From assembly GCF_010015445.1 (NCBI RefSeq), contig NC_053127.1, positions 23,414,745-23,478,744 on the forward strand: DNA of 64,000 nt, read 5' to 3'. Positions 1 through 10,800 of the stretch are shown piece by piece. Under the pieces are notes generated by a model. The model made no database searches and had not been told where the DNA came from. It was given only the letters and a program-made list of their open reading frames with translations. How positions within the stretch are numbered: position 1 is the first letter of the stretch; each line of letters starts with the position of its first letter. This DNA comes from Perca fluviatilis. Lineage: Eukaryota; Chordata; Actinopteri; Perciformes; Percidae. Position numbers and translations under genes: made by a program.

Positions 1-109
1 CACATGTCCTTTTCTCTTCACTTTTATGGAGTCGTGCTGCCATCGTGGGTGGTAGGACAGGTTGTGCAGAAAGCGAGGGTCTCTGTGACTTGCCATTTTC
101 CTCACACAG

Positions 110-289
110 CTATTCTGATGCTTCAGACACAGAAGGGGTGCGGAGAGTTTAGCGTGATTAGTGTGACAGTGAGTGTGTCTTCGTGGATAGGACACTCTCC
201 CTTGGCACTCAGCAGGCCTCTAGTCCAAAACTGGACAGGCGCCAAGACAACCCCAAGCCATCACTGCCTCCGGAAAATAAGAAAAAAAG
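110..289 (+). pseudogene. Possible decayed exon
   Basis: After an acceptor TTTTCCTCACACAG (to 109), one frame reads YSDASDTEGVRRV, then two in-frame TAG codons (150-152 and 159-161), and then an open stretch with ECVFVDRTLSLGTQQASSPK and DRRQDNPKPSLPPENKKK up to a donor AG|GTAGAA at 289. The protein-like composition on both sides of the stops, in one frame and between good splice signals, suggests an exon broken by stops. Alternatively it is a shorter exon starting after the second stop. The family was not recognised. Confidence 0.2.
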
Positions 290-934
290 GTAGAATTAGA
301 AAAATTGTAGCTCGTCAATTCAGTGTGATCTGTTTTTGCTTCCTATGTCATGTGATACAAGCAAGGACACCCCAGGGCTTATACAGTCTCCATGGTACTG
401 TCTTGATCCCTGACCTGATCTTGTTGAGCTGTTTTGTTTAACAGAATGTCATGTTGAATCTTATCAGCATCTATCTGTTTCACTGAGGACATGATGCCCA
501 CAGTGCCAGCACTGGTCCTTGAAGAATTATGTGTGTAGCAAGCTGATTAGCTCTGCCAGGGCCGAAGAGTTTAAAAAAGGAAGTGCCAGGTAATGTGGAG
601 CTAAATCTGTCCTTGATGTCTCTATCTCTATCTATCTCTTTTTCCTTCTAAAATCAATCTCTTGAGATCTTCTCAGCCATCCATTTGGCATTTGACTTCT
701 CACCTCCAATCAACCCCTCAGATTCTTGAAACTAGCATCTACATTTGTACTAGCTGCTAGATATATCTCAGGATTAAAACATAGTATGTTTCAAGTTAAA
801 TTAGAAAAGTCAGTCGGGCCCTATTAATCTTCAAACATTAACTGAATTAAGACACTTGTGCTGAAAGACAAGGACACTAAAAATCCAACAGAAAAATAAA
901 TGTGTAGCATTTATTACATGCAAATACATGTTAA

Positions 935-1298
935 AAGTGCAGTAGGTAAGACTTATAAAACTAACTTTCTGTCATATTTGCTGAAACTGACCCTATGTTT
1001 GAGTAAAACTACATGAAGCAGGTAATTTAAAAAAAAAATCTGGCTCCTCTGGCACCACCTACAGCTTGTAGTGCGATTTGCAAAAATCCACCGCTCCCTG
1101 TTCAGATGCACCAATCAGGGCCGGGGGGGAGGGGGGGTCTAACTGTGTGTCAATCACACATATTCATTCTCCCTTGTGGGGAAGGGGCTTAGGAGACTGT
1201 TTTGGGCTTGAGCAGAAAGGGGGGAGGGACTGAGAAGTTGTCGATGTTCAAATTTTTTGGCTAAGTCATGGATCTTTGCTATCCTACCTACAGCACCT
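935..1298. mobile_element. TTAA-flanked non-autonomous DNA transposon
   Basis: The element is bounded by TTAA at 931-934 and 1299-1302. Its terminal inverted repeats are AAGTGCAGTAGGTAAGA and, on the other strand, AGGTGCTGTAGGTAGGA (about 15 of 17 match). TTAA duplications are typical of piggyBac and Kolobok superfamilies. There is no coding capacity, and the interior includes a G-rich run. Confidence 0.6.
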
Positions 1299-1576
1299 TT
1301 AACTACTTTCTATTCAGAGCTGGACTAACTTTTTAAATGTTAAAGACTGTGCTGCTATGACTATAATCTTCTGCTTTGCTTACTGTCATCACAAAACTCC
1401 ATGATTGGACATTTTCATGATCTACTGTAACCCTGGCAATTGTGTTTTGAAAACCAACTTTAAAATCCTGTTTTTAACTAATAAACCAACTCTGATACTT
1501 CAGTTTGTGTTCAGAAACACACTTAAAAATGGCTGCTCATGTCAAAAGTATTGACAATGACAGCCTGCGAGGGAAA

Positions 1577-1772
1577 CTTTATTAACCTTTATTTATTCAG
1601 GGAAGTTTCACTGAGAGGAAGCCTCTCTTTTGCCGACCTTGCTCAAGGGCAGTGGTGGTAATGAGGGAGGGGCAAGCGCTGCCCTTTTCACTTTCCCCAC
1701 CAAGATTTATCATGCCATTCCAGGATTGAACTGACGACCTCACTGACGGTCACTTTCAGACCACCACTGCTT
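1577..1772. repeat. Interspersed repeat, possibly SINE-derived
   Basis: The stretch from AACTTTATTAACC to CAGACCACCACTGC includes GGATTGAACTGACGACCTC. This loosely resembles the tRNA B-box/T-arm sequence seen in SINE-type repeats. I recall similar text as recurrent in teleost genomes; no second copy was found in this window. Confidence 0.35.
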
Positions 1773-4179
1773 TTAGTTGCAGCTAATGCTATGATTTAAA
1801 GCATTGCTTTTAAGGTGAAGGACCAACAAGCTGTCTAAAGTGGCTCATACTGACATTGGTTTATCAGTTCTTAATGGGTTAAGAGGAGCACTGACTAATA
1901 AGCTAGTTCTAAAGTGCTGCTTAAAATAGAAAAAGATCAAATTATATCGTTCCATCAAAATGCTTTTTACATTTTATGTATGGAGCGTTTCAAAAAGTCT
2001 ATAGGGATTAGGGATTAGATAATCCAACAGTCTCCCCTTCACATTTACTGGAGTAGCTGTGCTGCAAACAGATTTGAACAACGCTACAATGACACTGTAT
2101 GATGGAAACTTGTTAATTAACAGAACTATACCTATATTACCCTTAATAATAGAGTAGTTTCTCTACATACTGTGGGAGCCATGTCGATGTTGGAGCTTCT
2201 GGTTGAATAGCACCACCCAACCTCCAGGTGGATTAAGTATACAGAAGTATACAGCAGGAACAGTTATCTTTGTCCTTTTATTGGAAAAAAAGATCATAGG
2301 TAATCCAAAAAGCATGGAAAGTAAAAAGAAAAAGAAAAGAAAATTATTTCCTCTTGCACCCAAGTTCCTGAAGGACAATACTGAAAATGAAAAAGTTCCA
2401 CATTTCCAGTAGTTTGCTTTAGCTCCTGCTGTTCCCTTTTTGGACTGGGACCCACCCCAAACCACGGAGCAAAGGACGGTGCGTGAGAACAGGTGCAACC
2501 CTGAACCAGCGTCTGGATTGGTAAAAAAAAAAAAGAAAAAAAAGATTGGCAATGAGCTGTGGAGAGGTAACAGATAAAAGAAAGGGAAGAGTGGGAAGGA
2601 CAGGCAAGCTTTGACTTCTCAGCCTTCTTTAGCTTTTAATCCTCACAGGTGTGGGAAGAGTGTGGGGGAGGGCTGGAGGAGAAGCAAAAGAAGGTGAAAG
2701 TAGAGCTGTATTCACTCTGTATCATTTACACAGTGTGTATATTTAAGTGCTGATGTAGCCAAGATTTCAAAATAACCTAACACAAATCTTGAGCATCTTA
2801 ATCGATCAATGGATTCAAAGGCTATTTTAACAGAATCGTGCTGAAATTGGTGGCTAACTGGACTGATTTAGACTTTCAACCCTCATCATGCATACCTTGA
2901 GAAACTCTACTCAATCTAAACTACTTTAATCCTCTCGGCTACAAAGGTGCCCAAAGTAAAAAATGAATTCATTCCTCCATCCAAATCAGAACAAAGAAAA
3001 CCATTGCATAGTTAATAACTGCACACTGCATCTGTCATCCTCCATCACCTCATATAACCCTTCTCCTGCAGTTCAAATCCTTCTGAGGTCTTCGCTTATG
3101 CTCTTTGCCTTTCCCTAGTTTTACTACAGTAGCTAAAGATGCTAACTAAAATATAGCATGGTTAAAACTCTCCACAAGATGGGTCTTTTATTTTAAGCTT
3201 GGATCGTAAAGAATTTTTTTCCTCAATAACCTGCAGATCACCTTGGATAAACTACCAGAACATGTTCATGGTAAATAAAAGCTTATGTTAGATTGATCAA
3301 TTATGTCATGGTATCTTTGTAGTATCTTTCCCTTCTTGAGTTGGGGCTCCAAATTCTATAGCAGTCACAGAACAAAGGTCAACGGCAGCATCTTACAGAC
3401 AAGGGAGAAATGCTAATAAAAAACTATCTAAGCTGGAGCCAAAGGCTGAAAAAATCTTGGTAAGCTAGCGGTAAGCTACTGAAAGTCTGCTGTTACTCTT
3501 TTGACCTGGCAGAATGTACGTTTCACTACAGCTGGAATGTAAGCCTTCGAGGGGAAGGGAAACTCCACATTTAAAAACCAACATTTAAATACAAAGATTC
3601 ACATAAACGATACAGCAAACACATCCAGCATAGCTTCAGTGACCTCTGCTGAACTTTGTGTGTATGAAGACGGTCCCCTACTATGGAAATGTGACGGAGC
3701 GTTTGTTCTTGTTCGTCCTGTCCTGCACATTGATAGCAGCCTTGTTGAAGTAATCAGATTAGTTAGGTGAGGCTGTGCTAAACTGATCTGCTGCCCGCAA
3801 GCCTCTTAGTGACATGGCTAACTGCACTGACAGAGATCACTTCAAAGCAAGGTCAGGCAAACAGCTGGCCCAGTTGAGCAAAGAACTAGCTTGGCCTACT
3901 GCAGAGGCAGCAGCACTGCACAAATACTGACAGGCGGATATCAGCACTTCTGACCTGGTTATTATTTAGCCCTAAATGTTATTAATCTGTAGCCCAAACC
4001 AACAACCACAGTCACGAACATGAACATGCTAATTAGTGCAGTGCCCATTCAAAACGTGCTTGTTTGGAATGGGCTGTTTGCTTGGCCTGCTTTCTCTAGA
4101 ATCTCTTATCCAGACAACTTCACACTGCGCTTCCTTGGGTTCTGAGCAATACACCTGCCATAGTTGCATCCCCTATAGA

Positions 4180-4700
4180 GTGCTGCAGGAATGAGTCCTA
4201 AAACCCAGAAATGAGTTAGCATTTTTGCACTTCCGGTTCCCTCGTCTTGAAGTGGATGTTTTTTTTTTGTATGGACTTTGGTTAGATGCCTGAAATAAGG
4301 TCTGTCGTTAACACAAGCTAAAGAGATTTTCACGTTTTGTTCTACTACATAAAGGTAAACACCCGCCTTGTGAATTTTGAAGGTTATACGTGTCTTAGAA
4401 AAGGCGGTTGTGGCTAAATGAGACTACAGAGGATGTCTGGGAAATTAAACGTCACTGTCAGCTTAGTGGTGGTGACGTTGAAGTCATGCGACTGTGGTGC
4501 AGTTCATTTATCGCCAAACATTAGCTTTTTACTTGCATTTACGCTTCTAAAATAATAAAAGTGGTGTTCATTTGTGAAGATTATCTTGTTGAACAAAACC
4601 TGTAAGTATCATAAACGTTTGTTTGCCACAGAGCTCACATCGCTGATGCTTGAAATGTTTGTGTTTGCTACAATGTATCATCTCGGTCTCGATCTGTTCT
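4180..4700. repeat. Probable teleost interspersed repeat of unknown class
   Basis: The block from about 4180 (around TGCTGCAGGAATGAGTCC) to 4700 matches, in my recollection, a moderately repetitive teleost sequence with the hallmarks CTTCCGGTTCCCTCGTCTTG and GATGCCTGAAATAAGGTC. No terminal repeats or target duplications were identified, so class and limits are uncertain. Confidence 0.3.
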
Positions 4701-5071
4701 TAAATGTACTGTAGCGAGCAAAGGAGAGTGAGCTGTACCCAGAATGCCGTTGGTGTAACAGTTATTAGGGGTCCCCTCTCAATACTCTACAGTGTTACCA
4801 TAACACACTACTAATAAAAATGTCCTGCAGATTTCAAGATCGATCTTGCAATCGACACTGCTCTTCCTTGAGGAATGGTTGTCAAGAAAATTGAAAGAGA
4901 GACAGACAGAGACTCCTTCCATTTTAGTTAGATTCTAAACCTATCCAAATGTCTATCTAGATTTTAATATGACACTTTAGCAGACAGAGTGATACTGGTA
5001 TGTGCTTGGTCACATGACTCTCAAATCAAAAACTGAAAAAAAAAAAACTGTGGGAGGAGTGATAGAGAAGC

Positions 5072-5187
5072 TTAGACATTTGCCTCCTCCATGACCCTAC
5101 TTAATTGATCAGGTGAATTCATTTGGCTGCCTTCCATAGTGACATCACTCGGTCTTTCTAGGATCACAGGTTCAGAGCTGTCCACGA
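5072..5187 (-). other. Candidate terminal coding exon of an unidentified gene
   Basis: On minus, an acceptor TTATTTCTCCAG opens a 116-nt frame with no stop before its natural TAA. It encodes 37 residues of ordinary composition, containing SSEPVILERPSDVTMEGSQ and ending VMEEANV. Composition, open frame and acceptor together look like a real last exon, but I do not recognise the family. The two further coding-like segments on the same strand upstream (6883-6926 and 7041-7183) do not join to it in phase as drawn, so an exon may be missing or this may be a decayed gene. Confidence 0.35.
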
Positions 5188-6233
5188 CTGGAGAAATAAC
5201 AGTAATACGATCATACAGAAGTATGTCAACATCAGACACTGATCGTACAAATTAGCTTATAAACAGCATCATCACTAACACATCTCCAACCCATTCATGT
5301 GAATTCAGTCACCAGATCTCACCAGCATCACCATAACACCAAATGATATAATACAAACCTTTATATTCAAATCTCTATTTAGTGATTGCCTCTGATGCTA
5401 TATGTCCTTTTGATATGTCTGGCTATGTTTTTTTTCTTCTTCTATCTGCTCTTCTCAGGTCTCTCTTGCAAAAGAGATCTTGACCTCAATGAGATTACCT
5501 GATTAAATGTTATATAAATGAGAGAATATCTTGTGGAAGAATGGTGCTCATCCATCCAATAGAGTTTAACAGACTATAGGCAAGGAAGCTATTCTGGAGG
5601 CTGTAGCCTGACTCCAAACTGAGTCTCATTTTCAAGTTCCAGCAACCTGTCAGTCATTCTCAGAAGGCGGGACTACAGACGCTGGTTCTATTCATGCATA
5701 GTATTCATGGACCTGAAGTAGCATTGTTAATCTGCCTGGGGCAAAATGGCAGCTGTTAGGCTGCTGTAAGCTATTGTGAATGTAGCTTATCAGCTAGATA
5801 ATAACCTGACAGAGCAAATACTTGAAAGTGTTGCTTCACGCAGATATGTAACAGATATAGATGTAGATGAGGTTCTGTTTCATTTTAATATTGCCAGACA
5901 ATGCCCATGCTAGTAGTGAAAAGGAAAATGGAATTATTTTAATTTTGATTTTGTTAATTAATTAAAGCTATAGTGCTAGTCATAAACATCCATTACATTC
6001 AAGCCATTGCCAAATGAGTTGATACAAAGCTAATTAAGACTATCAGCTCCACAAAACTCTTTCTGTATTACTCAGTATGGCTATGTTTACAAAATGGTGT
6101 AGTCCGACAACATTCACGTGCAGCAGCTCGAGTCACGTGTCTTACGTCACCACTGAGAAAAGACAACAGCAGCGTTCAGCTTTGGAGACGAATAGGACAT
6201 AAAAATAACAAGATAATTGTGGTGCGCAATCAC

Positions 6234-6734
6234 CAGTGGCGGCTGGTGACTCAAAAAATTGGGGAGGACAGGAAGAAAACCAACCCCCTGCTTCATGTTA
6301 TTTTATACAATTTGGCAACTTATCGCTTGTCTCTACCTTCTTGTGTTCAACTGAAAATTAAGCAGTAAAACAATTAGAATCAGAATCCGCTTTACTGCAA
6401 AGTAGGTTTTCGCATACAATGAATTTGCTTTGGTGTTTTGGTGCATTCACAAGAAATGGCTTACAAGATTTCTCATATACAGTCACTGCAGTCTCTGGAT
6501 GGAAATTAACCTTGTGTGTGATTCATGTCACTAGAAGCCTGTCAGTCCAACAAGGGGTGAAGCAGGACCCAGTATGTTACAGTAGAAATTTTACACAACA
6601 CCCTCTGATTTAAAGTCATATTTGTTTATAATTAATAAGGAATTACGCGGTTTTAATATATTTTGATATCCCTTTTGCCTCTTAAAAATAGACGAGGAGC
6701 AACCTCCTCTGCCTCTATAGACCAGCCTCCTCTG
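6234..6734. mobile_element. Non-autonomous hAT-like element with 8-bp target duplication
   Basis: The termini are CAGTGGCGGCTGGT (left) and, on the opposite strand at the right, CAGAGGAGGCTGGT. Both begin CAG(T/A)G as in hAT elements. The flanks GCAATCAC (6226-6233) and GCGATCAC (6735-6742) form an 8-bp target duplication with one mismatch. At 501 bp it has no transposase frame. Confidence 0.7.
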
Positions 6735-6882
6735 GCGATCACCGAAAGCTTGCGTCATGTCGATGCACCAACATTGTTGTCATTACTTGGAATTCCTCAT
6801 TGGGCCGACAGAAACTATGCACTATAGCTTTAACAATTAATGCATATGTAAGTGAGAAATGAAAATGCTTTTGTGAGCTTAC

Positions 6883-6926
6883 ATTTTCATTTAGTCTGCC
6901 AAATGCTTCTGTTGCGTTTTCAGATT
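6883..6926 (-). other. Candidate 44-nt internal exon, unidentified minus-strand gene
   Basis: The minus strand shows a very strong acceptor, CCTCTCCTTTCTCAG, and a donor AAT|GTAAGC 44 nt later. One frame reads SENATEAFGRLNEN. It lies between two other minus-strand coding-like segments. The gene is not recognised, and the phases with the neighbouring segments do not close without another exon. Confidence 0.25.
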
Positions 6927-7040
6927 CTGAGAAAGGAGAGGCTTGGTCCAATGAAGATTTAACAAAAAGATTCAATAACAAAATGGCATGACAAAACAAG
7001 TTTTGACGCTTCAGCGGTCTGAACAGCTGTCTCTCCTCAC

Positions 7041-7183
7041 AGATTCACAACTTTCAGCTCCATTCCTTCTCTCCCCTGCTCACTATATTCTCCTGGAGAT
7101 GTGGGCAGTTCCTTTTCCCCATGTGGCTTATTAGGGCCATTTTCCGTTGGTCCTTCGTCGCCCAGATGAGGAAGGCGTACTTC
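7041..7183 (-). other. Candidate coding segment, unidentified minus-strand gene
   Basis: On minus, an open frame reads GDEGPTENGPNKPHGEKELP and continues through TSPGEYSEQGREGMELKVVN to a donor CT|GTGAGG. The polar, proline-rich composition resembles a cytosolic tail. A second minus frame over the same bases is open through KHTRIKKYAFLIW, which would fit a frameshifted copy. No confident acceptor was found, and the family is not recognised. Confidence 0.2.
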
Positions 7184-7855
7184 TTAATCCTTGTGTGTTT
7201 GAGGCCACTCAGGGCCAAAGATGAAGGCTCTATCATGAGGATGTAAATTCCGCTTAAACTACCAGAATAAACATTCTTTGGTCTAATCTAGTCGGCACCC
7301 CAACAGGGGTCAGCTCCAAGACAGATAAACAGTAAAAAGGGTTTCTTCCTGCCGTGTGACAAAAGAAGGGCCACCCCCTCTAAACCTCAGGAGAACAGTC
7401 AGACATGATTTAATTAATTAATTAACCACCCCCTGAGTTTAAGAGAGCAGACAGACATGATTTAATTGTCTTGAGAAACTTAGGAATCAGTATGTTAGAG
7501 AAGGATATCGATTGGGTCTAACAGCATTGACACAATTCTTCTGCCTAACCCAGCTGCAGCGTATATTGTAATTACATTAAAACATAAAAGTACATTGACA
7601 TCAAAGATCAGCATTGTTTTAACATTTTAAAAACTCTACACTTCCATACAGGTGCATCGAGTGGCTCCAGGGGTGTTTGTTGTCTGACAAGCTCCCAGTG
7701 TCTGACAGCAGCACACAGTGAGGGGTGGAGCAGTGTGGGAGGAGTGCACTACATAAGAGAAAGTTCTCATTTCCTCTAATATAAAATTAGGATTAACCAC
7801 CTTTTAAACATTCGTCCATCAAGAGAATCCTGTTCAATCAAAGCTCTGCTGCAAA

Positions 7856-10800
7856 ATGTCATCCACTGAAATGCTGGCCATCTTTGGGGGATTTACTGTT
7901 TTTTTCCACCTGCTGAATCTGGCCTGGAAATGTTGGTGTGGATTCAGACAATTTGTTTTGTCGGAGCTTTGGCATGTTGATTTGAGAACATATGGACAAT
8001 GGGCAGGTAATGTCAAAGAAAGAAAAAGTGTGTATGTATGTCTTTATGTTCTCTTACAAGTTGCTTTTGTAGCTAAACAAAATGTTGGCTGTCAGATGTG
8101 TTTACATACACACGTATACACACAGTATTTTAAATTATTACATAAAACATTAAAAAGCAATGAAAAACAGTTCAAAGAGATATAAAAACAATAAAAACAA
8201 GCTCAAATAGACTAAAAAAGTTATAAAATACAATAATAAAATGTATTTGATGTTGATGTTTGTCTCTCTCCCTCTTTTCTTTGTCATTCCTCACTAGCCA
8301 TCCTCCTTACAAACAAACCTCACATAACATGTCATGTCACAACACTAGCCAAAATTCGACCTCCCAGACCAATATAAATCATTGTACTGTACTTGTCTTA
8401 ATGTCCTAATGTCTGTATGTTTTATCACTGTCCAATTGTCCTGTGTCTTCTTGTACTGTAATATTGCATTAATAAAAAACATTAAAAAAAAGAAGTCTCA
8501 CAGGCTGAGGAAGTAGAAGTAGTATGGCTATCTTTTAGTGTCCTTTTGGCTCTTCGCAGGCATCTCACCGATATCACTGATTCACAGTTTACTACTGTGA
8601 AATTATAGCTAATGCAGCTTTCAGTGACTAAATTTGTTCATTTCTGAAACTGGTGGACGATGTAGAATTTATTAAAGACTGTAAATTAGTGAACAACAGG
8701 GTGCAGACAGCTGAGATGTGCATGGCAATATTTGGATTTTCTTGCAAAATCCAAATATTGCGATGCAGGCTCCCTTTCTGTGAAGTCAGTTTGATAAGGG
8801 ACTTGATAAGCTGTTCACATTCTTACTTGATGGGACATTTCCGTTTTGTTGCCTGCGAACATTTCAACCCTCTACAGACACATATCAACTTCAAGTCAAT
8901 TTCCCATATTATTTTCTTAAATTGGTGCAGTTTTCATTCATTTATGACACTTTCTGATGAGTAAACTATTTAATGGTCCAAACAGTATGTACAGAAGATG
9001 ACGAAAAGAAACTGGGCCTTTTGTCTTGGGTTTCTGTGAAACCAGGATCTTATCCACATAGAGTAGCAGGGAATGTTTTCTCTGGCTAAGCAACAGGGGT
9101 GTTTCAGGACATTTTCCTCCTCTTCCTCTAACTTTTCCTCTCCCCTGTGCCTCTGTCTGAAGTCTTAGCAATTAGAGCTCATTGGCCTCTGCTTTATACT
9201 TGGACAATTTAATAACTAACATTTTTATCTGAGGCTCAATGTGGCAAACTGTATTTTAGCCCTGCAGACTGGTTGAAATGCAGAATTGTGTGCAACAGTT
9301 AGTTTGGCAAATCTGAAAAATGTTACTGTATTTTGGCAGAACTGGTTGAGTTTGGTAAATGAGCTAACTTGATTGTGGTTATTGTGACAAACGTTTTAGA
9401 GATAATGTTTTAACACCAGATAAAAACAATATACTCACTACAAGAAAGAAAAGTAGCTACTTACAATGACCACTTACAATTTTTACATAAAAACATGACA
9501 TCAGGGTGAAGTGGATCATATTGTATTGGTAGTCAAATCTTGTAAACTTCTGTCATGACTTAATAACTGTGTGAAACAAATGGACATTAATAATTCAATG
9601 CAAAATGAATTCCTCTAACATGTCTGTGTTTTGTCCGTTGTGCAGTTGTTACTGGTGCCACATCTGGCATTGGTAAAGCTTATGCCAGTGAGGTGAGTCT
9701 CCAACTTCATTCTACAACAATTTCTCTCCATTTTGGGGGTCCAAATTTGAAGTTAGAAGCTGGGGATAGTTGGTTGATATTTGTTAAGCTATTTAAGATC
9801 TCGACAGTGCAGAGCTACCAAACATGCTTGTCCTGCATGTCTCCTTCTAGCTGGCACGAAGAGGCCTGGATGTTGTTTTGGTAAGCAGATCTGATGATAA
9901 GCTTCAAATGATTGCCAAAGAGATAGGTGAGTGAAGTTAAAATAATACTGTTATTCTCCTGCTGTTTTCCAGTTGCAGTAAACACATTTGTTTTTCCATG
10001 TGCAACTCAAGAGCAGAAATAATCCTAAATATTCCTCGTCCCCTTCAGAAGATCAATATGGACGAAAGACTCACACCATCCAAGTGGACTTCACAGATGG
10101 TCAAAGTATCTACCCTGCTATAGCTGAAGAACTACAGGGACTGGAGATTGGGATTCTGGGTAACAGGTCAACCAATTACAGAAAATTGTAGTATTCAAAT
10201 GTTTATAAATTGAGAAATATTGGAAGCAATTTTTCTAGAAAAAAATGACAGATAAAACAGCTAGTCCAGGACATAACCCCCCATGAGCTTTAGAGGAGCT
10301 GGTGGGTAGATGTTTGCCAGGCTGGCTTCCCCCCATGTTTTCAGTCTTTGTGCTAAGCTAATCTAACTGTCCCCTGGCTGTAGCTTCATATTTATCATAC
10401 ATGAGAGTGGTATCAATCTTCTCATCTAGTTAACTCTCCTCAAGAAAGCAAATAAGTGTATTTAATATATTTATTGTGTGTTGAACGATTCCTTTAGAGG
10501 CTGAGCCACCTGCAGCTCCAGATTTTAAATATGAAAATATGTTTTCTTACCTGTAAAAGGCTAATTTAACAGGCCAAATAGTTGAAGGGAAAAGGAATAG
10601 ATCAGTTAAAGATTGACAAATGCTTATTAACAAAGGTTGTTTGTGTCTTTGTAATCCATACAGTTAACAATGTAGGAATGGCCTATTCTGATCATTTTGC
10701 CTATTTCCTGGAAATACCAGATGTTGAACAGGTAACTTTTGCATCTTTTGCATCGTTTTCTGAAGACAATACAATAGGTAATTCATTTTGACTGACTCAG

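Larger units (their letters stand above)
290..5071. other. Intergenic stretch dominated by interspersed repeats
   Basis: Apart from the repeats listed separately (935-1298, 1577-1772, 4180-4700) I see no supportable exon here. A few short frames exist but lack splice signals and protein-like composition. Poly-A/T runs and simple AT-rich sequence make up much of the rest. Confidence 0.4.

Noticed and set aside
4..441. 145-codon plus-strand open frame at the left edge
   Set aside because: Composition is not protein-like, it has no homology I recognise, and it runs through the better splice-bounded frame described at 110-289.
7054..7236. Minus-strand frame with LSGLKHTRIKKYAFLIWATK
   Set aside because: It ends in a stop without a splice donor, and the alternative frame over the same bases looks more like a coding exon. 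It is kept only as a possible frameshifted remnant in the finding at 5072-7183.
8719..8767. MicroRNA precursor
   Set aside because: The stem of about 22 bp and 5-nt loop are too small for a normal Drosha/Dicer substrate. It is reported only as a foldback.
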